Made by a program: the position numbers and the translations under genes
Shown: in pieces, positions 36,201 through 44,718 of the stretch
Layout: every line of letters begins with the position of its first letter
Position numbering within the stretch: the stretch's first letter is position 1
Notes under the pieces: generated by a model
What the model saw: the letters and a program-made list of their open reading frames with translations, nothing else
Told to the model about the DNA's origin: nothing
Databases searched by the model: none
NCBI GenBank assembly: GCA_024743405.1
Contig: JANSWP010000019.1
Coordinates: 1-64,000, forward strand
Origin: Bacteroidota bacterium
GTDB lineage: Bacteria; Bacteroidota; Bacteroidia; Chitinophagales; Saprospiraceae
Direction of reading: 5' to 3'
Length of the DNA stretch: 64,000 bases

Positions 36201-37699
36201 AGTCTTATTGTGAAGGTGAAGTCGTGTCTTTAGCTAGTCAAGGTTATGCCGTAAGTAAATATCCTGAGATTGAGCATATATGGATTCCTGCTCCAGGAGC
36301 CATTTCAGAAGATACTTTATTAAATCTTGTTATTAATGCTACTGAAACAGCAATTTATACAAGGTATTCCATGAATAATGCTTGTTCAGATACGGCTCAA
36401 ATTGAAATAATTGTAGTTCCGACGGCTGTAATTACGATAACCCCAGATAATCCTATTGTATGCCCAGCTGAAACAATTCAATTAGTGGCAAGCAGTCCTG
36501 ATATTACTGATTTTGAATGGAGCCCTTCTAATGGGTTGAGTTGTGATGATTGCCCTAATCCAGTTGTCAATCCCCCTGGATCTATTACTTATCAAGTATC
36601 AGGAGAATTTATGGGTTGTCCTGCCACTGCTCAAGTAACGGTAACTGAGGAACAAGGTCCAAATTTCGATCTTACGTCCACCAAAAAAGTTTGTGAAGGA
36701 GAAACCGTTTTGCTTAATAGTGTTGTCGATCCTGACGCAACTTATATTTGGACATTAGCGGATGGAACAGTCTTTAGTAATGATCCAATGCCTACGGTTA
36801 CAGTCACTGAACCCACCGAATATTTCCTTTCGGTTACGAAAGGGGATTGTCCGCCAACGGAAACATCCATTACGATAAATCCAATATCTGAGGTAGATTT
36901 AAATCTTTCGATCAGTGATGTAGGACCAATCTGTGCTGGAGAGGAAGTAAGCTTATCTGCACAGATTGATTCACCTAATGGTACTTATGCATGGACCCAT
37001 GATGCAACTCTAAGTGGACCTAATATTACTGAAATCCCGGAGGTTGGAATTACTAATTATACCCTTTTATTTACTTCTGCCGAATCAGATGAATCAGATT
37101 TAGTCTGTTTTACAAAAGAAGCGACTATCTCTGTTGAAGTGGCAGCACCATTTATCCTTGATTCTTTAGTAGCTAATCCTGAATGTGTTTTTGAGGGAGA
37201 GGAATTAAGCTTGGAAGCAATTACGAGTCCATCTGTCTTAAATAATCCAGTTTATACTTGGCAATTAACAAATGGAACACCACAAGGAGAGACTTTCGAA
37301 AATGTAATAATGGTTACAGCAGCAACTCTAGAGAATCAAGATTCTGCGCAAGCAACTTATCAAGTAATAATTGTAGATGAAGCTGGCTGCAGAGCTGATG
37401 CGGAGGTAGATGTAACGATAAAAAATAGTTTTATCGAAATACCAAATGCATTTACACCCGATGGTGATGAAATGAACGATCGGTTTAATTTACTTCGTTC
37501 AGATAATGTTGAAGTTTTGGACTTTAAAGTTTGGAATCGTTGGGGACAATTGGTTTATGAAAATGATTCGAATGACTTTGGTTGGGATGGAACAAAAGAT
37601 GGTAACCCTGCTGCCGTCGATGTTTATGTTTACTCCATTAAATATCGTTTTGGAGAGATTGAGGAAACATTGACTGGTGAGTTGACATTACTTAGGTAA
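33230..37699 (+). CDS. Giant secreted adhesin-like protein: choice-of-anchor L, CUB, Calx-beta, Ig-like repeats, T9SS type B sorting domain
   Basis: A 1489-residue protein with a signal peptide (MNKLLTFIALMLFSVLSFAQ). After a small beta domain (20-170) comes a CUB-like domain (about 175-300, with VINFYDGDN and GFYGSW), then a choice-of-anchor L domain (about 315-545, DGLLITTGRA, FDYVFGSDEYKQNVSQF), a Calx-beta domain (570-660) and several Ig/PKD-like repeats with paired Cys. The C-terminus (AFTPDGDEMNDRF, then VWNRWGQLVYEN, GWDGTKDGNP and EETLTGELTLLR) is the gliding-motility-associated type B sorting signal of the type IX secretion system. It is a surface or released protein; ligand unknown. 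A perfect terminator follows. Confidence 0.93.
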   Translation: MNKLLTFIALMLFSVLSFAQPINNDCAGIIDLGEAPICPSPAIYTNLDATESNIGNDNFPNCFNGAPTRDVWFQFTASAGIEDYVITVTGTPDGMGSDPILMPQVALYRGDICAFDELVILDCADAIAGESEVSMLVNGLTAGITYYLRINDWTLSTPNWGSFSLCVEEFVQTVYTIDEGSASVCSGELYDSGGANGDYGSNENFIFTICPDDPHACINFSLHNYNVENGDDVINFYDGDNVLAPLIGEIDGGGNGQNHGGVCYNVSASSGCLTVQFSSDGFLNFEGFYGSWECTTENCPDPSPIDISPNSTAAEIEAALQNPLMDISVVNIICPDNAYGTFVATDETGLGMNDGLLITTGRATDVSNPATILASTDHNATGDPDLNYLQTTYGNGFGFINDACSVELDVTPKSGNIGFDYVFGSDEYKQNVSQFSNDLMAIMISGPGISGEPGLNNQEHLTFLPGNALIQIQTVNPGTRWEYFRNNEENESLVYNGLTSDFLGERKYMVAQKSVSPCQTYRVKMAIGDTDPNDDSGLFVRPTTEGVPVVSLNYLTGIDYLVEGCTDIENLIDISLPNPISTTLVFQVQIGGTATKNIDYQASIPPQIIIQPGETGIQIPITVIDDNIAEGTETIELTLITNFGCGDVVFSQTTIEIEDELTVNIAPSLDTVFVCDGIFTADLAATGAATYEWTPNGVFDDPTAANPTATVANDQTVTVTGSLGTCSATDEVFLQIVSPQVNIDQASTEICEGESFQITSTNNVGDEGLSWEPAFGLDDPNSTDPLASPNFTTTYTLTVETATGGCTATDEVTVTVEPFDFPEITVTDTLICQNSSVLLAEPVFNSSTVFEWSPGDGLNSTTIPNATATPDVSTTYTLTATSINGICTEQATVHIDVFPADVAISNPDTIEICLGDTIALNSITSTSGLGLIWTPADSLSSTTDETVLANPIYSTWYYATLEVGDCIVSDSVFIQVDSLPDLAISAIPDKESYCEGEVVSLASQGYAVSKYPEIEHIWIPAPGAISEDTLLNLVINATETAIYTRYSMNNACSDTAQIEIIVVPTAVITITPDNPIVCPAETIQLVASSPDITDFEWSPSNGLSCDDCPNPVVNPPGSITYQVSGEFMGCPATAQVTVTEEQGPNFDLTSTKKVCEGETVLLNSVVDPDATYIWTLADGTVFSNDPMPTVTVTEPTEYFLSVTKGDCPPTETSITINPISEVDLNLSISDVGPICAGEEVSLSAQIDSPNGTYAWTHDATLSGPNITEIPEVGITNYTLLFTSAESDESDLVCFTKEATISVEVAAPFILDSLVANPECVFEGEELSLEAITSPSVLNNPVYTWQLTNGTPQGETFENVIMVTAATLENQDSAQATYQVIIVDEAGCRADAEVDVTIKNSFIEIPNAFTPDGDEMNDRFNLLRSDNVEVLDFKVWNRWGQLVYENDSNDFGWDGTKDGNPAAVDVYVYSIKYRFGEIEETLTGELTLLR

Positions 37700-37720
37700 T
37701 GATTAACATTATGTATAATA

Positions 37721-37756
37721 AAAATGGGCATCCAAAATTTTGGATGCCCATTTTTT
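37721..37756. terminator. Long perfect palindrome terminator
   Basis: A 34-bp perfect palindrome (17-bp arms, left arm AAAATGGGCATCCAAAA) with T-runs on both outer sides. It lies 22 bp after the T9SS gene and 23 bp before the end of the convergent NTF2-like gene, so it can serve both. Confidence 0.9.
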
Positions 37757-37778
37757 GTTTGAGTTTTTAAACGCACAT

Positions 37779-38228
37779 TTAATCATAGACAAATTTCCAA
37801 GTCCCATCTGCTTGTCTTTTCCATACTGTATGAAATATCCCTTCAGATTTGATAATCTGACCGCTAGTATCTTGGGCGGAATAAGTAAACTTTCCGTAAG
37901 TATAACCTAAATCACCCGAAGCGGATACATCTACGAAATCGGGCGTCCATTCCAAGCTAATATTTGTGTGACTTGAAGATTCTAGATACTTTTTTATTGC
38001 AGGTTTTCCAGAAATGATTTTATTGTTTCTGTTTAAAACTCCATCATTTGCAGCATAGCTAGTGAACGCATTGGATAAACCTTCTTCTTTCGCTATTTTT
38101 GCGAATGCTAATTCGGTTTCAACAATTTCTTTTTTACTTTTTTCGATATCTATTTTTGTAAAATTTGATTGGCATGCTGTAAGAACTAGAATAATCGAAA
38201 AGGTTGTCAAGTGATAAGTTTTCATCAA
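37779..38228 (-). CDS. NTF2-like/SnoaL-like (DUF4440) lipoprotein
   Basis: A 149-residue protein with a lipoprotein signal (TFSIILVLTACQSN, Cys19). The mature domain has ELAFAKIAKEEGLSNAFTSYAAND, then ISGKPAIKKYLES, DLGYTYGKFTYS and IFHTVWKRQADGTWKFVYD, the standard blocks of the SnoaL/DUF4440 NTF2-like fold. These form a small cone-shaped domain that often binds a ligand or acts as a simple enzyme. It follows purB by 5 bp on the same strand, so they are cotranscribed, but the functions seem unrelated. No catalytic assignment is possible. Confidence 0.85.
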   Translation of the reverse strand: MMKTYHLTTFSIILVLTACQSNFTKIDIEKSKKEIVETELAFAKIAKEEGLSNAFTSYAANDGVLNRNNKIISGKPAIKKYLESSSHTNISLEWTPDFVDVSASGDLGYTYGKFTYSAQDTSGQIIKSEGIFHTVWKRQADGTWKFVYD

Positions 38229-38233
38229 ACGTT

Positions 38234-39565
38234 CTATTTACCAACATAATTTTGAGGAGTAATCTTTTTCAACTCAGCTTTTATAGAATCCCTCACTTTT
38301 AAATTGTTAATGAATTCATGCATATCTGATTGAGTAATGCTAGCTTTTCCTCTAGTTAAATCTAATAAAGCTTCATAGGGCTTGGGATAGCCTTCTCTGC
38401 GCAATATATTTTGAATGGCTTCAGCAACAACCATCCAATTAGATTCCAAGTCCGAATTCAGTTTTTCTTCATTCAACAACAACTTAGATAACCCTTTTTT
38501 TATGGATGCAAAAGCAATAATCGTATGACCCATTGGGACGCCGATATTCCTTAATACAGTACTATCGGTTAGATCTCTTTGCAATCTTGAAATTGGGAGT
38601 TTCTCTGCTAAATGTCCAAAAATTGCATTGGCTAAACCTAAATTACCTTCCGCATTCTCAAAATCAATTGGGTTAACTTTGTGAGGCATAGCAGAAGATC
38701 CAATTTCTCCTTTTATCGTTTTTTGGCGAAAATATTCAATTGAAATATAAGTCCATATATCCCTACAAAAATCAATCAAAATAGTATTGATTCGGCTTAA
38801 GCAATGAAAAATGGCTCCTAAATTATCATAATGTTCAATTTGAGTAGTCGGAAAAGAACGGGAAAGGCCTAGATCATTTTCTACGAAATTTTTAGCAAAT
38901 TCATGCCAGTCAATTTCAGGATAAGCTACATAATGTGCATTGAAACCACCTGTGGCCCCACCAAATTTTGCCGAAAAAGGAATGAGCTTTAATTGTTCTA
39001 GTTGAACTTCTAAACGATTCGCAAATACTTCAATTTCTTTCCCTAATCGAGTAGGGGAGGCAGGCTGTCCATGGGTTCGAGCAAGCATCGGAATATTAGC
39101 CCAATCTTTAGATAGCTTTTTTAATTCTTCAATAATTGACTGGAAACTAGGTAGATAAGTATTGTGAATCGCATCTTTTAAAGATAGTGGAGTAGCCGTA
39201 TTATTGACATCTTGTGAAGTCAAACCAAAGTGGATGAACTCTTTGTATTTTCCTAAGCCTAATTCGTCAAATTCTTTTTTTATATAATATTCGACAGCTT
39301 TTACATCGTGATTAGTTCGTTTTTCAATTTCCTTTACCTCCGCACCAGATTCAGAAGAGAGGTATCGAACTATATTATCTAATTGAGCCAATTTCTCTGA
39401 TCCAATGCCTTCCAATTGTGGTAAGGGTAGGGCAGCTAGAGCTTTGAAATATTTAATCTCGACTAAAATTCTATATTTTATCAGAGCAAACTCAGAAAAA
39501 TAATTAGAAAGTTCTGTGGTCTTTGAAGCATATCTTCCATCAATTGGGGAAATAGCGGTAAGCAT
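38234..39565 (-). CDS. purB: Adenylosuccinate lyase PurB
   Basis: A 443-residue fumarase/aspartase superfamily enzyme that cleaves adenylosuccinate to AMP and SAICAR to AICAR. The N-terminus (TAISPIDGRYASKTTEL) is characteristic; TNHDVKAVEYYIKKE, THGQPASPTRLGKE and the signature GSSAMPHKVNPIDFENAEG carry the active-site His and mobile-loop Ser residues. Length matches E. coli-type PurB (about 456). It is directly followed by the NTF2-like gene with a 5-bp gap. The upstream neighbour, transketolase, is 104 bp away on the same strand; both supply purine/pentose metabolism but a shared promoter is not shown. Confidence 0.97.
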   Translation of the reverse strand: MLTAISPIDGRYASKTTELSNYFSEFALIKYRILVEIKYFKALAALPLPQLEGIGSEKLAQLDNIVRYLSSESGAEVKEIEKRTNHDVKAVEYYIKKEFDELGLGKYKEFIHFGLTSQDVNNTATPLSLKDAIHNTYLPSFQSIIEELKKLSKDWANIPMLARTHGQPASPTRLGKEIEVFANRLEVQLEQLKLIPFSAKFGGATGGFNAHYVAYPEIDWHEFAKNFVENDLGLSRSFPTTQIEHYDNLGAIFHCLSRINTILIDFCRDIWTYISIEYFRQKTIKGEIGSSAMPHKVNPIDFENAEGNLGLANAIFGHLAEKLPISRLQRDLTDSTVLRNIGVPMGHTIIAFASIKKGLSKLLLNEEKLNSDLESNWMVVAEAIQNILRREGYPKPYEALLDLTRGKASITQSDMHEFINNLKVRDSIKAELKKITPQNYVGK

Positions 39566-39669
39566 AGAGAAAGTTGAAAGTACAAAGTTTCAATTTTCAA
39601 ATTTTAAAAGAAAAATTAATCTTATAAATTTTTGAACATTGAAACTTTATCGGATCTTAATAATCTTAT

Positions 39670-41700
39670 TTATCTGCCTAAAAATTCAATTACTTTACGG
39701 TAAACATGGTCACCTGTGAAACCAAATTTTTCATCTAAAACTGTATATGGTGCAGAGTAACCAAAATGATCTAAACCAGCGACCAAACCATTTTTACCCA
39801 CTAATCCTTCCAAATTGACAGGCAAACCTGCAGTCAGTCCAAAAGTTGGAATATCAGCTGGCAATGTACTTTCTTGGTAATCAGCAGATTGATTTCTAAA
39901 AACACCTTCTGAAGGCACGGAAACAACCCTGACTTTTAGATTCTTTTCTTCACTTATTTTTTTAGCACCTGCCAACAACGTCGAAACTTCTGAACCGTTA
40001 CCGACCAAAACAACATCTGGTGTTCCTGCAGAATTTTGAACAATATATCCACCAAATTCGGCTGATTTCGCTTCCTCAAATCGGGAATCTCCCATCGCTG
40101 TTAAAGACTCAACATTTTGACGAGAAAGAATTAATCCACTAGGAGAATTCGTATTTTCCAAAGCCATTTTCCATGCAATGGTTGTCTCATCTGCATCAGC
40201 AGGTCTTAATGCAAGGAACGCATTGTTTCCTGAGTGATTTTTCAGTTTCTCCATCAATCGAATTTGAGCTTCTTGCTCAATTGGCTGATGAGTTGGACCA
40301 TCTTCACCTACTCTAAAAGCATCATGTGTCCAGATAAAAATAACTTGCTGTTCCATTAATGCAGCTACTCGGATAGCAGGTTTCATATAATCAGAAAAGG
40401 CAAAAAATGTCGCACATACAGGTATTATCCCGCCATGCAAAGCCATACCTGTGCACAAAGCGGACATTGTTAATTCAGAAACTCCCGCTTGTAAAAACGC
40501 TCCATTAAAGTCATTTCTTTGAAATTCTTTATTCTTTTTCAAAAATGCTTCCGTCTTATCTGAATTTGCCAAATCCGCTGAAGCTACAATCATATTTCCA
40601 ACTGAATCCGCAAAATGAGAAAGAACAGTTGCAGATGAATTTCTAGTAGCAACATTAGGTTTTTGGGTGATAGACGCCCAATCTATTTTGGGTGTTGCTC
40701 CAGATAACCAGCTATGATGGATGGCTGCTAATTCTGAGTTTTCGTCAGACCAGTTTTGATAATCCGATTTTCTTTTAAGCGCAATTTTATGTTTAAGATT
40801 TTTTACTTTTTCGATATGTTCAGCTACATCAGAAAATATTTGGAAAGGATTCTCTGGATCACCACCTAGATTTTTTATGGTATCATTCATCGAGGCACCT
40901 GCCTTTGAAAGTGGTTGACCATGAGTTGAAACCTGTCCTTCAAAGCTATCACCTGTCTCTGTTAATGCCCCTTTTCCCATAGTGGTCTTTCCTATAATTA
41001 GCGTAGGGCGGTCTGTTTCATCAATTCCTTCTTGAATTGCATGGCGAATTTGGTTATGGTCATTTCCAGAAATAGTCATAACATGCCATCCCCATGCTTC
41101 ATATTTTTTAGCAGTATCCTCACCTGTAACAACATCAACCATCGTAGATAACTGAATGTCATTTGCATCATAAAACATAATTACATTCCCTAAGCCCAAA
41201 TGCCCAGCAATACGACCTCCACCTTGTGAGATTTCTTCTTGAATGCCACCGTCTGATATATATATGTAGGTTTTATGTGCAATGGTCTCTCCAAATCTTG
41301 CTGCCATAAATCGTTCGGCAATGGCAGAACCAATTCCAAATGCATGACCTAAACCTAATGGTCCAGATGTATTTTCAACACCCCTTGCTACGTCTAATTC
41401 TGGGTGCCCTGGAGTTGGGCTGCCCCATTGACGGAAATTTTTTAGTTCATCCATTGAATAATTTCCGAATAAACCTAAAACACCGTACAACATTGGCGAC
41501 ATGTGGCCTGCATCTAAATAAAATCGATCTCGATGCGCCCAAGTCATATCCTTTGGGTCAAAGTTCAAAAATTCTGAATATAAAACTTGAACAAAATCAG
41601 CGCCGCCCATTGGCCCTCCTGGATGACCAGATTTAGCTTTTTCAACCATAGATGCGGCGAGAATTCGAATATTATCAGCTGCTTTATTTGAAAGATCCAT
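39670..41700 (-). CDS. tkt: Transketolase
   Basis: A 676-residue full-length transketolase, moving two-carbon units between sugar phosphates with thiamine diphosphate. Visible: LAASMVEKAKSGHPGGPMGG and HRDRFYLDAGHMSPMLYG near the N-terminus; the ThDP region GDGGIQEEIS-like sequence (YISDGGIQEEISQG) with Mg-binding residues; STHGQPLSKAGA; the pyrimidine-binding domain with FIWTHDAFRVGEDGPTHQPIEQ; and the C-terminal transketolase-C domain. The single-chain form differs from the split forms seen in some bacteria. A palindrome TTTGCGCGCAAA lies about 97-108 bp upstream of the ATG. Complete. Confidence 0.95.
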   Translation of the reverse strand: MDLSNKAADNIRILAASMVEKAKSGHPGGPMGGADFVQVLYSEFLNFDPKDMTWAHRDRFYLDAGHMSPMLYGVLGLFGNYSMDELKNFRQWGSPTPGHPELDVARGVENTSGPLGLGHAFGIGSAIAERFMAARFGETIAHKTYIYISDGGIQEEISQGGGRIAGHLGLGNVIMFYDANDIQLSTMVDVVTGEDTAKKYEAWGWHVMTISGNDHNQIRHAIQEGIDETDRPTLIIGKTTMGKGALTETGDSFEGQVSTHGQPLSKAGASMNDTIKNLGGDPENPFQIFSDVAEHIEKVKNLKHKIALKRKSDYQNWSDENSELAAIHHSWLSGATPKIDWASITQKPNVATRNSSATVLSHFADSVGNMIVASADLANSDKTEAFLKKNKEFQRNDFNGAFLQAGVSELTMSALCTGMALHGGIIPVCATFFAFSDYMKPAIRVAALMEQQVIFIWTHDAFRVGEDGPTHQPIEQEAQIRLMEKLKNHSGNNAFLALRPADADETTIAWKMALENTNSPSGLILSRQNVESLTAMGDSRFEEAKSAEFGGYIVQNSAGTPDVVLVGNGSEVSTLLAGAKKISEEKNLKVRVVSVPSEGVFRNQSADYQESTLPADIPTFGLTAGLPVNLEGLVGKNGLVAGLDHFGYSAPYTVLDEKFGFTGDHVYRKVIEFLGR

Positions 41701-42051
41701 CTTGTGTAGTAATGAGTGATGAGTTAAAAGTGATGAACTTTGGCGAATAATTGATGCCTCTTTTCTTCATTTAAACTCAAAAAAATGCATTCATAATTTG
41801 CGCGCAAAGATGGTTAAAAAGCCTTATTTGTTAGTTATTTATAAAGGAAATTTTTCCACAGGATAGCAGAATAAGTAAGTGCTTGGACAGAAATAAGTTG
41901 TTCATTTCGACGAGCTTATTTTGTTCTCAGTTTACTTATAAAAGAAGGAGTATTGTTGATACTATGACTGATTTTAAAAGGAAAATGAGGGCAAAAGATT
42001 CCGTTCAAATGAGTAATTATGTTATTTTTCCTCCTCCCTTATACTAATAAA
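41701..42051. other. 351-bp intergenic region upstream of transketolase
   Basis: No gene seen. It contains a 12-bp perfect palindrome TTTGCGCGCAAA at 41797-41808, probably within the transketolase promoter region; otherwise AT-rich with no strong hairpin. Confidence 0.5.
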
Positions 42052-44499
42052 TTAGCGAATCAAAATCAAAACCCCTTGACGATGTTGAGAAATCAATTGA
42101 TTATTGTTCATTATATCAAATTCCATAATATACTGATAAGAACCGCTAGGAACATCTCTTCCGCCTAAATCGCCTTTCCATCCATTATCGATTGTATTCG
42201 ATTCGAAAATTAATTTTCCCCATCGGTCGTAAACATACATCGCATAATTAAACAAAGGGCAGGCTGCGAGTGGCATAAAAACATCATTTCTGCCATCGGC
42301 ATTTGGAGAAAAAGCATTTGGTATAAAGAGGCAATTTTCGCAATCTTTTAAAAGGAGTTCATCAGAGAAGATACAATCATTTATGGAAATGTCAACCAAA
42401 TATTTCCCCGGTTGATTAATCTGAAATTTCGAATTTTGAGTGTTGTCTGACCACAAATATTTTTCAGCGCCTATTTCAGATAGGTCTAATTGGATTACTT
42501 CATTCTCGCAAATGGTAGTATAGGTTGGCAGAATTTGCTCAGGACGGTTTTGATAATCTACTTTTATGGAATCGCTATTTGAACATCCGCCTACTGAAAC
42601 CTCAACAAAGTATAATCCAGGTTCCTGAACAGTAAATCCTTGATTTACACTACCATCTTGCCAAAAATATTCAGCATTTAAAAAAGCAGCGTTAATATTC
42701 AATTTTTGATCTTCACAAAGAAGGGTATCGTTCCCTAATTCTACATCAATAATTACATAATTGACTACAATGGAATCTCTATAGGCACAAGCCCCTTTTT
42801 GAATTTCGAGCCAATACAATCCATTCTCTTCAACTTGGAAATTCTCAGTTGTATCACCATTTTGCCAAAGGTATTTTGCGCCTGACAATTCAGATTTTAA
42901 GATAAGTGTTTCTCCTTCACAAAGCGTCGAATCATTTCCTAATGCAACAGATTCAGGATTAACATAATCGACCCAAATGGTATCTGTAATGGTACAGCCA
43001 TTTCGAGTAGCCTTCACCCAAAATTCACCCGTTTCATCAACTAAAAAAGTAGTATCTGTCGAACCATCCTGCCATTCAAAAGAGAATGTTTCATCTAGTT
43101 GACCATTCAACAAATGAGTGTCGTTCAAACAAATGGTAGTATCATTTCCAAGGTCTATGTCAAAAGAATCCGGAGTCATTTTAATCACCCAAAAATCTCT
43201 ATTTCCATAATTAGATTCTAAATCAATGTCATCGGAATATGAAAAACCACAAGCAACATAGCCTCCGTCATTTATTTGTTGGATAGAATAGAAACGATCT
43301 TCTTTTGTGCCTCCAAAATTCTTTTCCCATTCTAAATTTCCATCAGAATAAAGTTTGGTAATCCAGCCATCTTTTCCTCCATAATTATTAGCAACATCAG
43401 TGTCGAAACTACGAGAAAAACCAGCTGAAATGAATCCATTCTCATTTGCATTTTCAATTGCAAAACTTCTATCTTCCTGAACCCCGCCATAGTTATGGCT
43501 CCATATTAAATCTCCAGCTTGGTTTAATTTAATAAACCAAGCATCATTCCCTCCATTATTCCCGCCAACATCTCCACCGCCTGAAATGGAAGTACCTGCC
43601 AAAATTATATCTTCATTGTCCGTTAATGTTAAAGCATAAGCTCTCTCTTCTGTAATCCCACCGAAATTTTTCTCCCAAATTAATTCACCTAATGGGCTCA
43701 CTTTTATGACCCAAAAATCGTAAAAACCGTTGTTATCGGATACATCTCCATCATCAGAAAAAGTGGAACCAGCAACTATAAATTGTCCTGAAGCATTTTC
43801 TTTAATCCCGTAACCCCAATCGGCAGAGGATCCTCCAAAACTTTCTTCCCAAAGCATATTGCCTAAAGCATCAGTTTTGAAAATCCAAAAATCAAAATCA
43901 CCTTTATTTGAGCTTACATCTCCATTCGAAGATTGAGAATATCCAGAAATTATAAGAGCACCATCAGTTGTTATTTGAATATCTTCTGCGTTTTCATTTT
44001 GACTTCCACCATAATTTTTTTCCCATAATAAATCACCATTAGGATTGATTTTGATAAGCCAAATATCTTCTTCTCCATAATTATTAGCCACATCATTTCC
44101 AATCGAAAGAGAGGAGCCAACTACTAAAAAATCACCTTCTGGAGTCTCTACCACAGAATTGGCTTTGTCAACATCAGAACCACCGTAATTTTTTTCCCAT
44201 TCAATCTGACCAATTGAATCAATTTTCAATACCCAAAAATCTTCTTGTCCATAATTTTGATTGACATCAAAATTATTTGATTCTGAAAAACCAACAACCA
44301 AAAAGCCATTATCTTGAGTTTGAATAATTTCATTGGCAATTTCGTCGTCGCCACCACCATAGTTTTTTGACCATTCAATTTCAAGGCAGGGAGGTGCTTG
44401 GGAATAAGCAAAACCTGTAAAAAAAATAGTTAATACGAAAAGGGAAAGAGTAAGAGATGGAATGGGAAAAGGATGTCCAAATTTTAAATATTTGGACAT
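42052..44499 (-). CDS. Secreted repeat protein with T9SS type B sorting domain
   Basis: About 815 residues from the ATG at 44499; the frame is open to 44604, but that start would lie inside a -7-like promoter box, and only the 44499 start gives a normal signal (about residues 15-33, ending GFAYSQ). The first half has eight or nine tandem repeats of about 50 residues (pattern WSKNYGGGDDEIANEI...GFLVVGFSES...DFWVLKI), probably a propeller. The second half has Ig-like/PKD repeats (NDTTICLNDTHLLNG, DSTLCEGETLIL, NDTLLCEDQKLNI). The end (FIPNAFSPNADGRNDVF, YDRWGKLIFES) is the T9SS type B domain. The start codon lies in a 12-bp hairpin. Confidence 0.88.
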   Translation of the reverse strand: MSKYLKFGHPFPIPSLTLSLFVLTIFFTGFAYSQAPPCLEIEWSKNYGGGDDEIANEIIQTQDNGFLVVGFSESNNFDVNQNYGQEDFWVLKIDSIGQIEWEKNYGGSDVDKANSVVETPEGDFLVVGSSLSIGNDVANNYGEEDIWLIKINPNGDLLWEKNYGGSQNENAEDIQITTDGALIISGYSQSSNGDVSSNKGDFDFWIFKTDALGNMLWEESFGGSSADWGYGIKENASGQFIVAGSTFSDDGDVSDNNGFYDFWVIKVSPLGELIWEKNFGGITEERAYALTLTDNEDIILAGTSISGGGDVGGNNGGNDAWFIKLNQAGDLIWSHNYGGVQEDRSFAIENANENGFISAGFSRSFDTDVANNYGGKDGWITKLYSDGNLEWEKNFGGTKEDRFYSIQQINDGGYVACGFSYSDDIDLESNYGNRDFWVIKMTPDSFDIDLGNDTTICLNDTHLLNGQLDETFSFEWQDGSTDTTFLVDETGEFWVKATRNGCTITDTIWVDYVNPESVALGNDSTLCEGETLILKSELSGAKYLWQNGDTTENFQVEENGLYWLEIQKGACAYRDSIVVNYVIIDVELGNDTLLCEDQKLNINAAFLNAEYFWQDGSVNQGFTVQEPGLYFVEVSVGGCSNSDSIKVDYQNRPEQILPTYTTICENEVIQLDLSEIGAEKYLWSDNTQNSKFQINQPGKYLVDISINDCIFSDELLLKDCENCLFIPNAFSPNADGRNDVFMPLAACPLFNYAMYVYDRWGKLIFESNTIDNGWKGDLGGRDVPSGSYQYIMEFDIMNNNQLISQHRQGVLILIR

Positions 44500-44501
44500 C
44501 C
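44471..44501 (-). promoter_or_regulatory. Hairpin covering the start codon of the T9SS type B gene
   Basis: Perfect 12-bp arms GGATGTCCAAAT and ATTTGGACATCC with a 7-nt loop. On the mRNA strand the AUG (44499-44497) is inside the first arm. This would block initiation unless melted; whether it is regulatory or a coding coincidence is not known. Confidence 0.5.
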
Positions 44502-44591
44502 TAGTATTTATTTTAAATGTTCGGAAAAAATAAAATAAAGTACATTTTATTAAACACAGAATTATTATCACAAGAGCTATTTTTTGGATCA

Positions 44592-44599
44592 CAAATTTA
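44592..44599 (-). promoter_or_regulatory. -7 promoter box of the T9SS type B gene
   Basis: On the minus strand TAAATTTG, matching TAnnTTTG. It overlaps the upstream open-frame start and lies 92 bp before the ATG at 44499, giving a leader of about 85 nt. Confidence 0.45.
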
Positions 44600-44718
44600 A
44601 CCAAATACTTAATTGGCTTTATTGAATTTTAGCAATCTATACGCTAATTAATCAAATTAAATCCAATTGGCAACACATTGATTTAGCAACCAAAAAATTA
44701 AATAATTCAGCTAGAATT

